Of a stretch of 64,000 nt of DNA, positions 10,489 to 21,500 are shown piece after piece (positions within the stretch are counted from its first letter, which is position 1; every line of letters starts with the position of its first letter). A model generated the notes under the pieces. It made no database searches, had not been told where the DNA came from, and saw only the letters and a program-made list of their open reading frames with translations. The translations under genes and the position numbers were made by a program. Location of the stretch: positions 30,680,773 to 30,744,772 of the forward strand of contig JABACO010000001.1 of the NCBI GenBank assembly GCA_013339895.1, read 5' to 3'. Source of the DNA: Ephydatia muelleri (lineage: Eukaryota > Porifera > Demospongiae > Spongillida > Spongillidae).

Positions 10489-11081
10489 GATACATTTGGG
10501 GCACCAATCACATGTAGCTCTTGGTCTCCTGGGCCATCTGTAGTACCTGGTACCTGATCATTGATACTGTCACTCAGTGGCTCAGTGCAATTATCAGTCT
10601 GTGCTGTGTAAGCATATATAAATCAAGTGTGATACATTATGTTTTATATTTCCCTTACAGTTATGGCAATCAGGATAAGTAAGTCTTCTTCCAGGGCGCT
10701 CAGGAGTCAGACGCTTGGCCACAGGTCTACACTGGCTAGTGTGAGGAGATGCCTCAGGGCCACTGGTGTCCTTGGTTCTTTTTCGTGTGATCTGGGCTTG
10801 TGAACCCATGGTATCACTAGTGCCAGAGCCAGAGGGTGAGGCTTTATTCTTCACATAACTAGCCTTGGCTGTTCTTATAAATGACTCTGTTTCCTATTGC
10901 AGATCCCGCAGATGAACTTAGTCAAACCATCATCTGGAGCCACTGGGACATCAGCAACCTTGCTGAGCCTTTCTGCAAGACCTGAATTCAAAGATTTTGT
11001 AGAAAAGAGTGCTACGAAATGTGTGGGAGGCACAACACTGCCACAAATCCTGCAAGACCTTGACTCTTTCCTTGTCTCCAT
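10489..11081 (-). pseudogene. ZAD-type zinc-finger N-terminus of the element's second gene (truncated)
   Basis: Starting at the ATG 11079-11081 on the minus strand, about 270 bases inside the right inverted repeat, the frame encodes a Cys-pair module (C10/C13 in SCRICGS and C58/C61 in FICGICN), the spacing of a ZAD-like zinc-binding domain. One frame change near 10892 separates this from a continuing Ser/Lys-rich segment (ESFIRTAKASYVKNKASPSG, ITRKRTKDTSGPEASP). A donor (CATAACTG|GTAAGG-like) follows near 10660 and a further exon begins near 10608 (LSDSINDQVPGTTDGPG). It then runs into the deletion junction with the helicase gene. DUF6589-like exons beside another copy of this end (8622-9060) may represent the lost C-terminal part. 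This would be a DNA-binding or transposase-like protein by position only. Confidence 0.55.
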
Positions 11082-11350
11082 TTCTTAGCATTGATTTTGT
11101 TATATTTCGAAATGGAGCGCTACGCAAATCCACGGGCGACGCATATACGACGGTCTGGAACGAGGTAAAGCTTACGCGGAGAACCGAATTAATATACGGA
11201 AAGGATTACAAACCAAATTACAACAGTGCACGATTCTCCAGATTCTGGAGAATGGCTAGCGCATGCGCACCAAGACCTTGCCAATCGCTACCAGGCCCTA
11301 TTTTTTGTCCCCGCTAACTTTAATATAAGAATAGGGCCTGGGGACGAGGC

Positions 11351-12190
11351 TAGGCACTGGCGCGCGCGCGCGCGCGTGTGCGCAGTGGTGAGTTTCGAGG
11401 GGGGTGCACGTGGGAGGTATAAATTCATTGGCTAGTGCCCAGCTATATATGTATATACTCAAAGGCGCATCGGGATAAGCATAAGCTTTGTATAGTAGTT
11501 TGAGCGTTTTTACGCATAGAAACTATCTGTGGTGAAACGGATTACAATAGCCTTAGTATCAATGAGCTAGAGCGTATGCATATGCACTTCGTAACTTGTG
11601 GCAACATAACGTTTTACGTAGCAGAATCTCCATCCGAACGTTTTACGTAGCAGAAACTCCAGTCTGGCCATTACTGCACGTGATCATGTGTGTAGTTATT
11701 CAATCCGAAAATGCATTAATAAACGAAGCTGATTTTATAATTAGATGCGGTAGTAATTAGATTCTTGCCTTGATTTTCGTATAACATTGCTTAACTGTAT
11801 TGCAGTGAGAATAACAGCATACATTTAAATCAATTTTTAGAATGTTATGAGATAATTTAGAATTCAATTTGAAATAAAATGCAAGATGACCACCGATGTA
11901 TGGGCGATTTCTCGATATTGATGTCTTCGTAGTCGTCACCAGAGCAATGATGTAAAGACAAAGCACGACAGAACGACGGAACTTTTATAGTAACGACGAC
12001 TGAACATTCAAGTGAATAGTATAGCATGATAAAAAATTAAATGAGTGCAAACACAATTGAGAGTGATTTCCTTCGTGATTTCCTGGGGATTAACCTTGCA
12101 CTATAGAATAATACTAATCCGTAGGAAATCACACCCGACGATATTTAATTTCATTACACAATAATATTTATTTGAATGTTCAGTCACGAG
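11351..12190. other. Gene-poor stretch with CG tract, short direct repeat and a worn inverted repeat
   Basis: (CG)n at 11360-11378. AACGTTTTACGTAGCAGAA is repeated at about 11609 and 11637. From about 11999 to 12186 the ends CGACTGAACATTCAA and TTGAATGTTCAGTC are inverted and the inner parts pair weakly (GATTTCCT.CG / CG.AGGAAATC), suggesting an old MITE of about 190 bp. No gene seen. Confidence 0.45.
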
Positions 12191-14587
12191 TTTGAGAGCG
12201 ACAAAGAAGGAAAATTCACAACTTCTTGTTTTGAGTTTGCTCACCGGATACATGCACTGTCAGCAGTCAGAATCGAGGGTCTATGAAGTCGTTCTGAACC
12301 GCTCGGATTTGGAAAAGAACAGCCAGCAGAATACCGGTAGCCAGCAACCAGCATTTAATTCGGATGTTTTCGCCAGTTGCAATGCTATTTCTGATGAGCG
12401 AAGTCATAAAGGTACTAGCGTTTATATAGCATAGGAAATGAAAAGCGTTGCGTATTAGCTCGCGTTCCTGTCTGCGTATCATATAAAACGTGTGAAGGCA
12501 TTCTGTATCTAAATCCAGGTGGCATGGTTTCTCTGACCAATTCAAGAGGCAACTCAGTTCAGGAGAAGGCAAAAACATCTTTGATAGCACGGAGGGCCCT
12601 TTCACAATGGAACCACATGAATACTACCATACGGAAGATTGTTTCTCAAACAAAGGTTTTGATATTTAATTGTAGCATATTAAATAATTTTCTCCACCAG
12701 TTTGAAGGTACGGGAAGCCTTTCTACCAGCATGGGAACCAGTCATAGTGAAGCCATGGCAAACCAAGCTCTGCGACAGGAAATTACAGCACATCCTGAAG
12801 TTGCAGCATTTTTTGATACTTTTATAATGGAGGACAAGACAGGGCTGGTGGTACTTGATCAATAGAAGGCATCCGATCAAGTTAGAGTGGTCTTCAATAA
12901 TCAAAAACGGGTATATGTGTATTTAGATCACCATTGCATTTTATCTCATTTTTGGTTTAGTGTGTCTTACATTCCAAGGGCCGGGAATGAGACATCTGTA
13001 CCACATGAAGACCATTTTGAAATAGATGTATGTCACAAGTTAGTCTTACATTTATAACTGTGAGATTATCTAACTTACAGCATACTCCAAGCCATGGCAC
13101 ATCTTCTGTTGAGTTAGCTCACTTACAGCACACTCCAATCTGATCTTCTGTTGAGGTATTTGATTTAAAATTGTGAAAATGTCTTTATTTACTTAGTTCG
13201 TAACAGGTGTCACTGTCAAATTGTCCTGATAATGATGATTCTGAGCCATAGGTATACTTGCGTGCTTCAAAATGTTGTAAAAAGGTTTGCTTTGACAGTT
13301 CATATCAAGTCAAGCTGAGCGGAGACTTAGCACCGCTATTTCCAAGCAAGTGTTGTATAAAAATTTCACTGAATATCTTGTCATTGGGATCAACTGGCTT
13401 ATTAGGACACCACCACCTATCCGTCCCTCTGGCAGGCCACCTAACCCTACAATGCCATTGGCAAAAACACCAACTCGCCCATCCAGAAGCATGTGTAGAG
13501 TGCAGTTGTCAAAAAGAGGTATTGTAAAGGGATGTATACCCATGCATTTATCACACAACTTGTTTCCTATAGGCATTATCATCTCACCCTTGTGGAAGTC
13601 CGCAGGTTGTTTTACCGTAATTCTCTTAAACTTTCTATCTGCTTGATCTACATACATTGCAGATTTCTGGTAGTCCCACCAGTGGGATCCTACCCAGGAC
13701 AGCAACCACTGAAGTGCATTCATCTGAAGAGGTAAAATGATTAACATGGATCTAAATTGTCACCACTGCATATTAATTAGGAGCTAGTAGATGGCAGAAG
13801 CGAATTAGAGCTGCTCCGTGCTAAAAACATTCAGATGAATAAACAATTCTTCTGCAGCAATAAATCGTACTACATGTACATACCTTCATACCAACTATTA
13901 TTTTTAACTGTCCTTTTTTTAAAGGCATCGAATGCATAGGATGATGACGATGCGGCATTGGTTGCTGACAGGTGGTGGTCTAACGGCCACACAGCAAGGC
14001 CCTATGTCAGGTCTTGTTGAGGGTTAGACAACCATGGAATGCCTCGGGAAGTCTGCTTCATTACGAGCCATACTGATACATCTGGGAAACCGACTGGTGG
14101 AGGATGGCCGTGGTTACAGTGAAGAAATGTGCTGGATTAACTGTTGATGACATTGTCTTGTGACCTTACATGTACCATGGTTTAATTATTCATTGATCTA
14201 AAGGATTGGGTACGAGGGGGCAGAAGCCGACTCCATTAAATACACTTGTTGGGCGTGATGCTTTGAACATTGTAATTGTTGATTACAACAGTAGAAATTT
14301 GTGGTAAAATTACATCACAGTGCATAGGATACAAGCATTGCATTCCTTGGTACAACAGTTGTAATTGCGTAGAAATTCGTTGTATAAAATACATCCATAG
14401 TTGCAATTTTGACGTAATTTAAAATCGTATGAATATCCACCTTATTTATCTCGAAGATACATTAAATACTTAACGCTGTAATTATCCTGCGTTAATGGGA
14501 TAAAAGCTCTGAGGCATGCATGTATCGTCGAGGACCCGTGCAGTATTTTCGGTCCTCGATATCTGAGTATACGCGCCAACTATAGTA
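12191..14587 (+). other. Unrecognised possible exons
   Basis: Several plus-strand frames could be exons of an old gene: 12192-12434 (ending near a GGTACT donor), 12524-12660, and 12700-12865 (GTSHSEAMANQALRQEI, HPEVAAFFDTFIMED). At 13310-13747 both strands are open over more than 90 codons; the minus strand reads KLCDKCMGIHPFTIPLF and a Gly-rich segment. About 13925-14160 reads in part as NRLVEDGRGYSEEMCW. I recognise no family, and the stops between pieces suggest decay. 14161-14587 is AT-rich with nothing visible. Confidence 0.25.
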
Positions 14588-14660
14588 TTGGAATCCTCAG
14601 CTATGTCCCACCGCAACTATAGCACATATTCGTGTACTGTTAGGGTACTACCCCTAATAG

Positions 14661-14783
14661 GTTGTGTGTTGCATGTGTGTGTGTGCGTGTGTGTGTGTAT
14701 GTGTGTGTGCATGTGCGTGTGTGTGCGTGTGTGTGCGTGTGCATGTGCGTGTGCATGTGCGTGCGTGTGCGTGCGTGTGTGTT
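14661..14783 (+). repeat. (GT)n microsatellite with GC interruptions
   Basis: TGTG repeats interrupted by CG and CA, for example GTGCGTGTGC and GCATGTGCG. It is older and more mutated than the pure tract at 7799. Confidence 0.95.
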
Positions 14784-15872
14784 ACAGTGCCTATACTCCT
14801 GCAACCACTTTAGTGTATTCGGACCCTCCAATCACGCGAGTCCGTACACATCCACAGCTAAGGAGATACTCCCACCAGACCTCAGCCAAAGTTAGGAACA
14901 GTATATTAGTATTACTAAAAGGAGGATAAACACGTACACCTACATGTATGACGCCTTTGCGATCTTCGTTAATTATAAGTGCTGTGCAGTATGATGTCAT
15001 GCTATAGTGTCATCCGGGGAATAATCTCTAGCCGTAGATACATGGCTTGCATGCAGGAAGTACATTGTTGTGGTGGAGCTAGAATTGAGATCATATAGCC
15101 AACCATAGCGGACATAAGTGCATGGTATAGCTACATGTACAACCTCATGATCAGTGTAGCTCTGAGAGATCACCTCAGGATGATGACCTGTTGCATGCAT
15201 ATTCTCAAACTGTTCGTTCTGGATGGCCAGGTAAATAATAACTGCTATTCAACAGCAGTTTGACACAAAGCCAGTTAAATACCATGATGCCACAACTGCA
15301 TGAGAAGTGCTTGCCTGAACTCATGTCCACCAACTTCTGCCATAGCAGATTTGGAGTACCACATCTCTTGATATTGAGAGTGTTGTGCCTGGATACAGCG
15401 TCACCACAATACTAACACATTAATGCATGATGTCCTATAGGGGATCCAAAGGGTGCTCTGTACACAATGCACAGGGTAGGGAGCCCACCAAAGGATGGTT
15501 ATTTGGTACTCATCCACACTCAGACCATGCAGGTCTGGAGATGGAATGAAATGCATAGAGCCATGAAGAGGGCATGGGGAGATGACAACGACTGAAGACA
15601 AACCTTGCAAAAGGAGAGCTCTGAAAGAGGAGGAAGGGAATTGAACATTTTCTAACGTGGCCAATAGACTGTAATCCCAACAAGGAGAAGAGGCAATGCT
15701 CTCAACGTCAACTGCACTCAAAGGGAGGGGGGGGGGTGGGTGGGTGCATGAGGGGGGTACACATATATTGTAGGAAATGACAGCAATAACCAGTTAATGG
15801 TCTGAAGGTGAAGCAAGGCATGCAGAGATCATAGATGCAGCGGCATTAGAGTGATGTGGGGGGTGAATAGTT
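14784..15872. other. No supportable gene
   Basis: Only short frames without recognisable domains. A minus-strand frame of 106 codons at 15401-15721 lacks any family signal. A G-rich run (GGGAGGGGGGGGGTGGGTGGG) lies at 15722-15745. Confidence 0.35.
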
Positions 15873-16112
15873 CCCAGACCAGCTCTGCTTACACTCAACT
15901 AGGCCTGGTGCCACCCAGACCAGCTCTGCTTAAACCTGGTGCCACCCAGACCAGCTCTGCTTAAACCTGGTGCCACCCAGACCAGCTCTGCTTAAACCTG
16001 GTGCCACCCAGACCAGCTCTGCTTAAACCTGGTGCCACCCAGACCAGCTCTGCTTAAACCTGGTGCCACCCAGACCAGCTCTGCTTAAACTCAACTGGGC
16101 CTGGTGCCACAC
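15873..16112 (+). repeat. 31-bp minisatellite, about 7 copies
   Basis: Tandem copies of a 31-bp unit beginning AGACCAGCTCTGCTTAAACC and ending TGGTGCCACCC. The outermost two copies carry the longer variant ACTCAACT(A/G)GGCCTGG, while the inner copies are essentially identical. This pattern fits homogenisation of inner units with older outer ones. Confidence 0.95.
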
Positions 16113-18545
16113 TGCCAGTTGTTAATTGGCCCTCTATGAAGGTTTGTCAGACCTGCTTGTCGAAGGCATGCAGCTAATCTAAAAATAAAATAATTGCTTA
16201 TTCCACAAAAGCACAAGTTAGGCATGCATGCAAAACTTGTGCATCCTTTCATTGCAGAGACAGCTACCATGGAGGAATAAAATTAAAATTAGGAAAACTA
16301 TTAAATAAAAACATTGTATACTTACACGGAAGTTTGGGATATAGGATTTGAAGGGAGTAACAAAGGGATGAAGTAAGGAAAATGAATTTTCCTCAACCAT
16401 GTTCCCTTCGTTTTACACAACCGTTGCGTGCCTTTGCCATACAGTGTACGTTCCACCAATGTTCTCATACCAGTAATAGAGTTATTTTTGAACTAAGACA
16501 TAATTGGGTTCTGTATTATACATCAATTAACTGTCCATATATACGGTCCCCCCCCCCTCGGTCAGTGTATACAGGTGTGATATTCACTGTTGTGAACTAC
16601 TGCACATGTACGTGTACACTGTACTATGCAGTCAATTTAATCATGTCATGCAATTGAATTAACGTCACGCGTTATAATATAATTGTGTACGGAAAAATGT
16701 CTACAAACGCCAACTGTTACAGTTCCTGTGCGGAAGTAAAGGAAATCTTACATCTACGGGATGGATTATAATAATATAACACATCTTTTTTATGTTTCTG
16801 AAATGTGCTCAGAATATATACATGCATTCTCACATGACCATAACTATCTGTTGTGTTGATTATTAAAATCGCTTTGAGTATCATCATAGTACATGTACAT
16901 GTACATACATGCAAGTCAATATGCTGACATGCAAGTATAACTACATAGATGCCATAGTAATATAAAACGTGTCAACCCATGCGGGGCACATCTAGTGTGT
17001 CCATTATTACCTAGCTTGTATATATGGTTGTAACAACCCATATACAGATTATGAACTGGCAAATGGCCCGGAGGAGTGAATTGGCATTTTAAACATAATG
17101 TACTACACTGATTTGGTTTACACATTCCTGTTCTGGGAGTACTGGAGTGATGCATGAGTGAAGTCATCTGAATAATGGGTTCTTGAGAAGAATTTACAGT
17201 ATACATGTACATGTACGAGAACCAAGCATGTCACATGCACATGTATTTATATGGTTATAAGTGCAACAAGCATTTGCATGCATCATGAAGCTTTTGTGAT
17301 CAACTTACACTGTGCATGTAAAGTCTATAACGATGTATATGCGTACATACATGAACTCGATTGCATACATGGCGTCCAAAGAGTTAAACTCAATGAGTGA
17401 ATTATTGAATAATTCCCAGATTTTTAAGTGGGGTTCTCAAAAGTGGCCTCATAAAGTTTTGTGTACAAATCTATTCATACCTGCGTCACATAGTACACTT
17501 TAAAAAAATAATGAGTGCCCTTCACTTTTGCGCTCGCTTCACTCCAGTTCACTCCTCTGGAGTGAAGCGAGCGCAAGAATATCTGAAGAGTGACCTTCAT
17601 TCTGTGGAATTTAGTGACAAACTATTGGTTGAATTTATGACACTATAAAGTGACGCTAGTGCAAGAGTGACGATACTTATTGTGATACTTTATTATTGAA
17701 CGCATATACATATAGTATCACATGCGTGTTTACTTTTTACCGTTTACCCACGCATTGATTTGATAGCCATAATATTTCTATCACGCGTCGGTAAAAGACA
17801 TTGACTCAAAGATCACTTCACTGAATCAAGTCGTGCTCAGCTATACCAATGAACATTTCCGAATTAATTATCCGCAATTACATAGCCTCTAGGTTCTGGA
17901 ATGGTGTTTGAGCTACATGCAGGAGAAGAATAAAGCGAAGTGTGTGTCTGCAAGTTACATTCTATCATTTGTGTACACTCCCTGGCATATTTTCATGCTA
18001 TTGTTTGGTCGATCGCTGGTTTTGTATCGGTCGCGCTCGTGTACGCCACCACTACTTTGACAGAGACGCAAAGATCTGTTTTTTTTCAGTCGGATTACAA
18101 AGTAAGGGTTCTTTTATTGTGTTTCTTGTAATATAAATGTCGTTGTTTCCAGCTAGTGTTTGAAAAACGATGACAGCAGTAGTTAACTCATTTTGAAGTA
18201 CATGTAAGTTCTAATTATAGCGCGCATCCGATTTCTACCTGCATCACGGCTGTTTCGTCCGTGACAATAGGTTTTGTAATTAGATTGAATAAACCGAATT
18301 ACGGTATTGACAAATATGGCGTACAATAAGCTCATTATAAAACTAACATCTAAAGGAGGCAGTTTATGCAAAGCCCGTTACAGTAATGCAAAATCCTATC
18401 GATGCTAGCTATAAAACAACCACTTACTAATCCCATACTGCGTATGCGCAAGGAAAAGCACATCGGCTCAATATACACTAACAGTTGCGCATCGCGATAC
18501 TTATTTGCCTGTCTAAAATTCGACGATTTGGTTGCTACTTTTCTC
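16113..18545. other. Gene-poor stretch with a MITE fragment and a perfect hairpin
   Basis: 16296-16385 shares blocks with the foldback element at 2181-2458. 17524-17572 is a hairpin with perfect 20-base arms (TTGCGCTCGCTTCACTCCAG and its inverse) around a 9-base loop, surrounded by AGTGAC/CACT-rich sequence of the kind also seen at 27300-27470. TACATGTACATGTACAT-type palindromes are frequent (16892, 17206). No gene with recognisable domains. Confidence 0.5.
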
Positions 18546-19140
18546 CAAATCCCGCCTTATAAACTCCATATTAAAAGGTAAGAAGTGAAGTTCAAAGAAT
18601 GGTTAGTCATGCTATGAATACTACAGGCTCCCACGCGCCCTATATAGGCCGTACAACGAAACAAACCACAAACTGTTTCTAATGAATACCGCGTGTAGTA
18701 GCTGTAAATTGGAAGACCTATGCTGGGTCTGTGGGTGCAAGCTAAACAAAGGGTGAGGAAGCAGGCGGTATTATCTGCTAAGCTAGAACGCCACACGCGT
18801 GCATACAAGTGCACAAGCTTCACTGAGAAATTGCTTCCACTTTGACGTATCCAAAGACTGCCCTGAGATCCACCCACCAATGTTCTGCAGCAAGTGCCAA
18901 TTGGTGTTAAGGAGGAAGATTGCAGCGCAAAAGGAGAAGCGCACATACAAGTACTTACTGATTGGTTCAGATGGGTGCAAGGTATGGATAGATCTAGCAA
19001 TTGTCATATAACTTTTTACCACATGCACTCCAAGGTTGTATGCCTGTCTATAAGGATAGATGGCCCAAATACAGGTCATATTCTGGAAACAGTCTTGCAT
19101 GCTGAAATTGTGGAGCCATTGCCACCAATAATAAAGATCG

Positions 19141-19173
<33 letters not shown>

Positions 19174-20374
19174 ATACAGCCAGCAGCTAAATCCACCCAG
19201 ACACTCTCTTTAATGAGTTGGAATGCTCTATCTGTCTGGGTGTGTTCCCCATGTGACAGGCTAGTATGTGCCACTTGACTGGTGAAATGGATCCACCTAT
19301 ATAGCTATCTGCAGCCGCATGCTGTCCCTGCTGTCACTCCACTGCACCCTTGGAGTGCAAGGATGTCAATTCCACTTCTAGCTTGATTCAGCAACTCCTG
19401 CAAAATGTTATGGTGGCATGTGGCACATGCAAGAGCAGCATGAAAGCAATCAGCTACGCCTCACATTGTTACGGCACTACGGACAGGAAATGCAACTTGT
19501 TAGTGAAGTCTTGCATGCACCAGATGCTAAATGCTAATAAGAACTGCATGCAGATTCCAACAGGAGGGACAGTAAGTGTAAATGAAATTTAACACTGATC
19601 TGTCATATACAACCTTTGAAGATGGTTTGCATATCCACACCATGAGCACCACTCTCTGAGCTCACCACAAGTGCTATGTTCATGAGCTTCAGATGACACG
19701 ATCCATGCTGAGTGCTGGTGCTGAGGATGCTGATATCTTGTTTGAGGATGAACTGAGTGAGGAAAGGAAAGAAAAGTTACTCCATGATGCATTAACATTC
19801 CACTGAAGCAAGCTAAGACTTGCCATCAAATCCATGCTTGGAATCCCGTGGATTCTTAACAGGTTAGCCACATCCATGCAGCAGCAAATTAAAGGAGTAT
19901 GTGCGTACATAACCATAACTTTCCCTTAACTTCCTTACAGGTGGTTGAAGCAAGCTGGGGTAGGACAGCACATTTGGGGGTATGAAAAGAACTGTAAAAA
20001 TGCATCTCCTGAAGGATCACATGGTGAAGTGCATGGATGTCAACACACCAAGCAGGCTGTGGCTTAATGGGAGAGCAGGGAGCTGAATCAATTCATGCAA
20101 AATTTAAACTAAAGCTAAAAAGCATAATGAAGGAGCACTACTTCAATGTCCCACCCCATAAGGATCAACTGCAGTACCGCAGCCAGTGACAAGGACAAGG
20201 AAAAAGATTAAAACATGAATATTAAATCCAAATGGCGGCGCAGTTTGACATATTCAGCGGACAAAATACTTACTCACGAGCGCGCGTGGGAGCCTAACGA
20301 CAACAAAAACAACTGAAACAACCTCTTAACCTCCTATGACAACATTTTAGTAACAAAAAATAAGGCGGGATTTG
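18546..20374 (+). mobile_element. Decayed DNA transposon carrying an N-terminal-RAG1-like gene
   Basis: CAAATCCCGCCTTAT at 18546 and its inverse ending at 20374 form the outer ends. A second inverted block (GGCTCCCACGCGCC, 18626 and 20294) sits exactly 80 bases in from each end, so the terminal repeats are about 94 bp with a decayed middle. The segment contains one plus-strand gene relic related to the N-terminal half of RAG1. No matching target duplication is visible at these limits. Confidence 0.65.
18718..20190 (+). pseudogene. N-RAG1-like protein (N-RAG-TP type) relic
   Basis: Motifs follow the order of the RAG1 N-terminal region. First a zinc pair (LCWVCGCKLNKG, about 18719). Then HFDVSKDCPEIHPPMFCSKC (18831-18890), which resembles RAG1's conserved HPxxFCxxC block, followed by LVLRRK. 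Next a RING-like start (NELECSICLGVF, about 19218), CCPCC (about 19325) and a segment like RAG1's post-RING zinc finger (TSSLIQQLLQNVMVACGTC, about 19375-19430). Downstream come ADILFEDELSEERKEKLLHD (about 19727) and GEQGAESIHAKF (about 20070-20105). Stops, frame changes and a poly-C run at 19141-19171 break it. In RAG1 this region binds zinc and has ubiquitin-ligase activity; the catalytic DDE core is not present here. Proteins of this kind without the core are known as N-RAG-TP in invertebrate mobile elements. Confidence 0.65.
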
Positions 20375-20834
20375 TCACAAACCCGTGCGATTCGTGGGTA
20401 CCCACGCTGTACCATTAATCTTTGAACCGGATGGCTCTTTTTAGAATAAATAGACAGGCAATGAAATTGGTATCATTGTGTTTCAAATGCTTCGCTGCAC
20501 ATAGCTGGGCCATCAAATCGTAGATATTGTGAAAGGTGTGCTTTAAAAATCCTGCTTTCCGGATTACATGTGTTGCTAGGGAGTTAATTAGTCATGTTGC
20601 TAGGTAATTAACATTCATAGTGGGTGTGGGCCTAATGTCCACGTTTCAATGCAATTGTAACAGCCGTGGCATACGTACCTAGCTGGGGTGTTGGAGGTGG
20701 TTTTTAGGCTGTTCGAGGATCTTATACTACACACAATCTAAAATAGTCTATGGACCACCACTATTCATGACCAGTGGTCATACAGTGCACCAGTGGTGAT
20801 CTTCTTTCTATTTCCCTGGTGGGAGATATACCAT

Positions 20835-20927
20835 AGCAGTGCAGAAAAGTGTGTGATCAAAAAGAGAGCGTCATTCTGCACAGGCGAGAGAAGAAACTGG
20901 TGGTCAAGCTGGCTGCAGATGGAAGGT
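20835..20927 (+). pseudogene. Exon fragment paralogous to 47983-48110, ending at a GT tract
   Basis: One frame encodes VCDQKESVILHRREKKLV then VKLAADGR and ends at a donor (GGAAG|GTATGTGTG) whose intron start is the GT microsatellite. The minus-strand copy at 47983-48110 encodes WQIKRESITLHKRKKKRV and MLAADGR with the same donor. The parent protein is not recognised, but two related copies point to a dispersed element or gene family. Confidence 0.5.
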
Positions 20928-20974
20928 ATGTGTGTGTGTGTTGTGTGTGTGTGTGTTGTGTGTGTGTGTGTGTG

Positions 20975-21009
<35 letters not shown>
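20928..21009 (+). repeat. (GT)n microsatellite
   Basis: TG repeats with three TTG interruptions, starting directly at the putative splice donor of the preceding exon fragment. Confidence 0.95.
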
Positions 21010-21011
<2 letters not shown>

Positions 21012-21072
21012 GTTCTGCTGGGTGTTGCTGGGATGTATGGAAATGAATCATTCCGAATAGCTATTACTATTA

Positions 21073-21299
21073 TGTAATAACTCTTAACTCGTAACAACAA
21101 CATGAATACCATACATACAATTTCTGTTTATATACAAGTTCAGTGATATAGATATGTCCAATCATATTAGAGCTTGTCGGCATGTAATGATCCCGAAGAC
21201 GTCCGGAACACCGATCATTCTCTGGTAGCGGCTGTGCAGTCCCGCCAAGTGCGTATTAACTGTAGTGCAGGTCCCCAGACCGACTTCATTAATATTACA
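21073..21299 (-). repeat. 3' LTR
   Basis: 227 bp, TG...CA ends, identical to 25537-25763. It follows the polypurine tract when read on the minus strand. Confidence 0.95.
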
Positions 21300-21301
21300 T
21301 T

Positions 21302-21317
21302 CGTCCCACCCTCTCTT
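21302..21317 (-). promoter_or_regulatory. Polypurine tract (plus-strand priming site)
   Basis: On the minus strand AAGAGAGGGTGGGACG lies two bases before the 3' LTR, the standard location for the primer of second-strand synthesis. Confidence 0.75.
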
Positions 21318-21500
21318 GAAGCTTGACCCCAAGCTTCAGTTGTACCTCAACACTGGGTGCCTAATACGTTGCGGGTAGCGTCTCTGTACTGCAGCCGGCT
21401 GTTCTTGCTGTGGTGGAAGTATCAAATGTTCAATTTGAGGTGCCTCCCAGTCAGCAACACCATGTTCTTTATACTTGTCACCCTGTGCCTCGACTTCTTC

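Larger units (their letters stand above)
9499..11350. mobile_element. 1.85-kb two-gene element: RecQ-like helicase plus ZAD zinc-finger gene, internally deleted
   Basis: Inverted ends of about 130 bp bound the segment: GCCTCGTCCCCAGGCCCTATT at 9499 and its inverse ending at 11350. Each end contains a hairpin (CCAGGCCCTATTTTT / AAAAATAGGGCCTGG), the palindrome GCGCATGCGC and the palindrome ATTCTCCAG-ATCTGGAGAAT. Inside are a rightward spliced helicase gene and a leftward zinc-finger gene. They meet at about 10480 (around GAATTC), where each loses its expected continuation, as if an internal deletion joined them. Two-ended structure plus coding capacity indicates a DNA transposon. I see no clear target duplication beyond TA at the right end (TG at the left), and I cannot assign it to a named superfamily. 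Confidence 0.75.

Noticed and set aside
9499-11350. Assignment of the RecQ element to Academ or Helitron
   Set aside because: Both carry helicases, but I see neither an XPG-like or Academ transposase nor a Rep/HUH domain, and Helitron elements lack inverted ends like these; left unassigned.
13310-13747. 145-codon minus-strand gene
   Set aside because: Open on both strands, no recognised family, no splice context; recorded only as unrecognised.
15873-16112. CRISPR-like array
   Set aside because: Units are contiguous with no unique spacers; it is a minisatellite in animal DNA.
18783-19274. Minus-strand Gly-rich frame over the poly-C run
   Set aside because: The Gly run is the complement of poly-C and the real homology is on the plus strand.
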